This document shows, piece by piece, positions 15,701 to 16,606 of a stretch of 16,606 bases of DNA. Positions within the stretch are counted from its first letter, which is position 1, and each line of letters opens with the position of its first letter. The notes below the pieces were generated by a model. It was not told the origin of the DNA, did no database searches, and saw only the letters and a program-made list of their open reading frames with translations. The position numbers were made by a program, and so were the translations under genes. Source of the stretch: an uncultured Bacilli bacterium (GTDB taxonomy: Bacteria > Bacillota_I > Bacilli_A > RF39 > UBA660); contig CAKPHZ010000026.1 of the NCBI GenBank assembly GCA_934162265.1, positions 1 to 16,606 of the forward strand. The letters are read 5' to 3'.

Positions 15701-16431
15701 TGCAAAAAGGTGCAGTTGACTCAATTGAAACTTTTGGATTAGTGGATGGTCCAGGAATTAGAACAGTCGTCTTCTTAAGTGGCTGTAAACTTCGATGTAA
15801 ATATTGTCATAACCCAGAAATGTGGATAAGAGGAAAAGAAAATATCACCAGTGAAGAATTAGCAAAGCGAATTATCCGAAATAAACCTTACTTTAAAAGA
15901 AACAGTGGAGGAGTAACTTTCTCAGGAGGAGAACCACTCCTTCAAAGTAACTTTATCATTGAAGTAGCAAAAATTTTAAAAAAAGAAAATATCCATATTG
16001 CCTTAGATACAGCTGGAGTAGGAAATGGAAATTATCAAGAGATACTAAAGTATATTGATTTAGTAATTCTAGATATCAAATTTACAACCAAAGAAGGATA
16101 TTTAGCCCTAACATCACATCCGATAGATGAATCATTAAAATTCATAGAAGAACTCAACAAAAGTGGAAAAAAAGTTTGGCTTAGGCAAGTTGTCGTTCCA
16201 GGACTAATGGATAACGAAAAATACTTACAACAATTAGCAGACACTTGTTTAAAAGTTAAAAATGTCGAAAGAATTGAATTTCTTCCTTACCATAAACTAG
16301 GCAGTGAAAAATATGAAAAACTAGGGATTCCGTATCCTTATAAAGATAAAGAAGAAATGGATAAAACAAAATGCCAAGAACTTTATCAACACTTTATGGA
16401 AATCTATAATAGAAAGAAGATACAACAGTGA
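15700..16431 (+). CDS. pflA: Pyruvate formate-lyase activating enzyme (radical SAM)
   Basis: A 243-residue radical S-adenosylmethionine enzyme, the usual length for PflA, that makes the glycyl radical on PflB. The iron-sulfur cysteines are C29, C33 and C36 in GCKLRCKYCHNPEMW. The SAM-binding GGE motif (SGGEP) lies near residue 72, and the N-terminus IETFGLVDGPGIRTV is typical. It lacks the eight-cysteine insert of the activators of other glycyl-radical enzymes, supporting a short PFL type. The ATG at 15700 is within TAATG and has only a weak GAG upstream, so translation depends on re-initiation after pflB. It ends with TGA at 16429-16431. Confidence 0.96.
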   Translation: MQKGAVDSIETFGLVDGPGIRTVVFLSGCKLRCKYCHNPEMWIRGKENITSEELAKRIIRNKPYFKRNSGGVTFSGGEPLLQSNFIIEVAKILKKENIHIALDTAGVGNGNYQEILKYIDLVILDIKFTTKEGYLALTSHPIDESLKFIEELNKSGKKVWLRQVVVPGLMDNEKYLQQLADTCLKVKNVERIEFLPYHKLGSEKYEKLGIPYPYKDKEEMDKTKCQELYQHFMEIYNRKKIQQ

Positions 16432-16445
16432 TTTACTCTTCTTTC

Positions 16446-16475
16446 GGTTCTTTGTCAAGTAGTGTTGGTGGAACC
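16446..16475. other. Possible insertion-sequence end (ISL3-like)
   Basis: The segment opening GGTTCTTTGTCAAG and running to GGAACC resembles from memory the terminal repeats of ISL3-family elements in Bacillota. A 5-bp inverted repeat (GGTTC at 16446-16450, GAACC at 16471-16475) frames it. No transposase reading frame follows within the window. It could also be the left border of an element extending past the edge, or plain untranslated sequence. Confidence 0.25.
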
Positions 16476-16501
16476 AAAAACTAATGATAAATGAACTTTG
16501 T

Positions 16502-16533
16502 GAGAGAGCTAAAATTTAGCTCTCTTTTGTTAT
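16502..16533 (+). terminator. Terminator of the pflBA unit
   Basis: AGAGAGCT (16503-16510) pairs with AGCTCTCT (16518-16525), extended by AAA/TTT at the loop side, and is followed by TTTT (16525-16528) and a T-rich stretch. It is 71 bases after the pflA stop and is G+C-richer than other stems here. Confidence 0.75.
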
Positions 16534-16577
16534 TTATAAGGAAACTACGATTTTTGTGTATAACTGGTAGTTAATCG

Positions 16578-16606
16578 AATGGGTGCAATTATTTTGCACC
16601 CATTTT
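16578..16606 (+). terminator. Second strong hairpin at the window end
   Basis: AATGGGTGCAA (16578-16588) and TTGCACCCATT (16594-16604) form a perfect 11-bp stem with a five-base loop, running into T residues at the window edge. It is either a back-up terminator or the terminator of something lying between 16534 and 16577, where no gene is seen. Confidence 0.65.

Noticed and set aside
5864..16431. Mycoplasma-type code with TGA as tryptophan
   Set aside because: TGA ends paralog B and pflA at sensible family lengths, and the conserved Trp positions examined use TGG.

Overview
The window is strongly AT-rich and every convincing gene lies on the + strand. Shine-Dalgarno sequences of the AGGAGG/AGGTGG type, consensus TTGACA/TATAAT promoters, the yvcK-whiA pair and an oxygen-sensitive pyruvate formate-lyase point to an anaerobic low-GC Bacillota. 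A gut member of Bacilli (Erysipelotrichia or RF39-like) fits, but the rank is an inference. TGA serves as a stop (5864-5866, 16429-16431), so this is not the Mycoplasma genetic code.

Layout. (a) 1-2100: a secreted, membrane-anchored surface protein with a dockerin-like motif, a cohesin-like domain and a cadherin-like beta-sandwich. (b) 2206-6146: one transcription unit from a near-perfect promoter. It encodes two long cytoplasmic coiled-coil proteins that look like diverged tandem paralogs, followed by a coupled 83-residue protein. (c) 6126-8089: yvcK and whiA, overlapping by one base, with their own promoter; rapZ, their usual upstream neighbour, is absent. (d) 8126-9859: a 2-hydroxyacyl-CoA dehydratase activase-like ATPase without its dehydratase, overlapping a SpoIVFB-like M50 membrane protease. 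(e) 9850-13420: a multi-pass hybrid histidine kinase with a degraded ATP site, a secreted coiled-coil M23 peptidase and a stand-alone Hpt protein, the last two each with their own promoter. (f) 13430-16533: pflB and pflA. (g) 16434-16606: a short tail with two hairpin terminators and a possible insertion-sequence end.

How the genes fit together. YvcK, WhiA, the coiled-coil pair and the M23 peptidase all suit envelope growth and division. The hybrid kinase receiver and the separate Hpt supply the middle steps of a phosphorelay, but no output regulator is present. PflB and PflA form a complete enzyme and activator pair for anaerobic pyruvate cleavage.

The least explained parts are the paralogous coiled-coil pair with a shared acidic/aromatic tail motif, and the kinase that keeps its phospho-accepting His and Asp but has lost the glycines of its ATP lid. 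No tRNA, rRNA or CRISPR array was seen.
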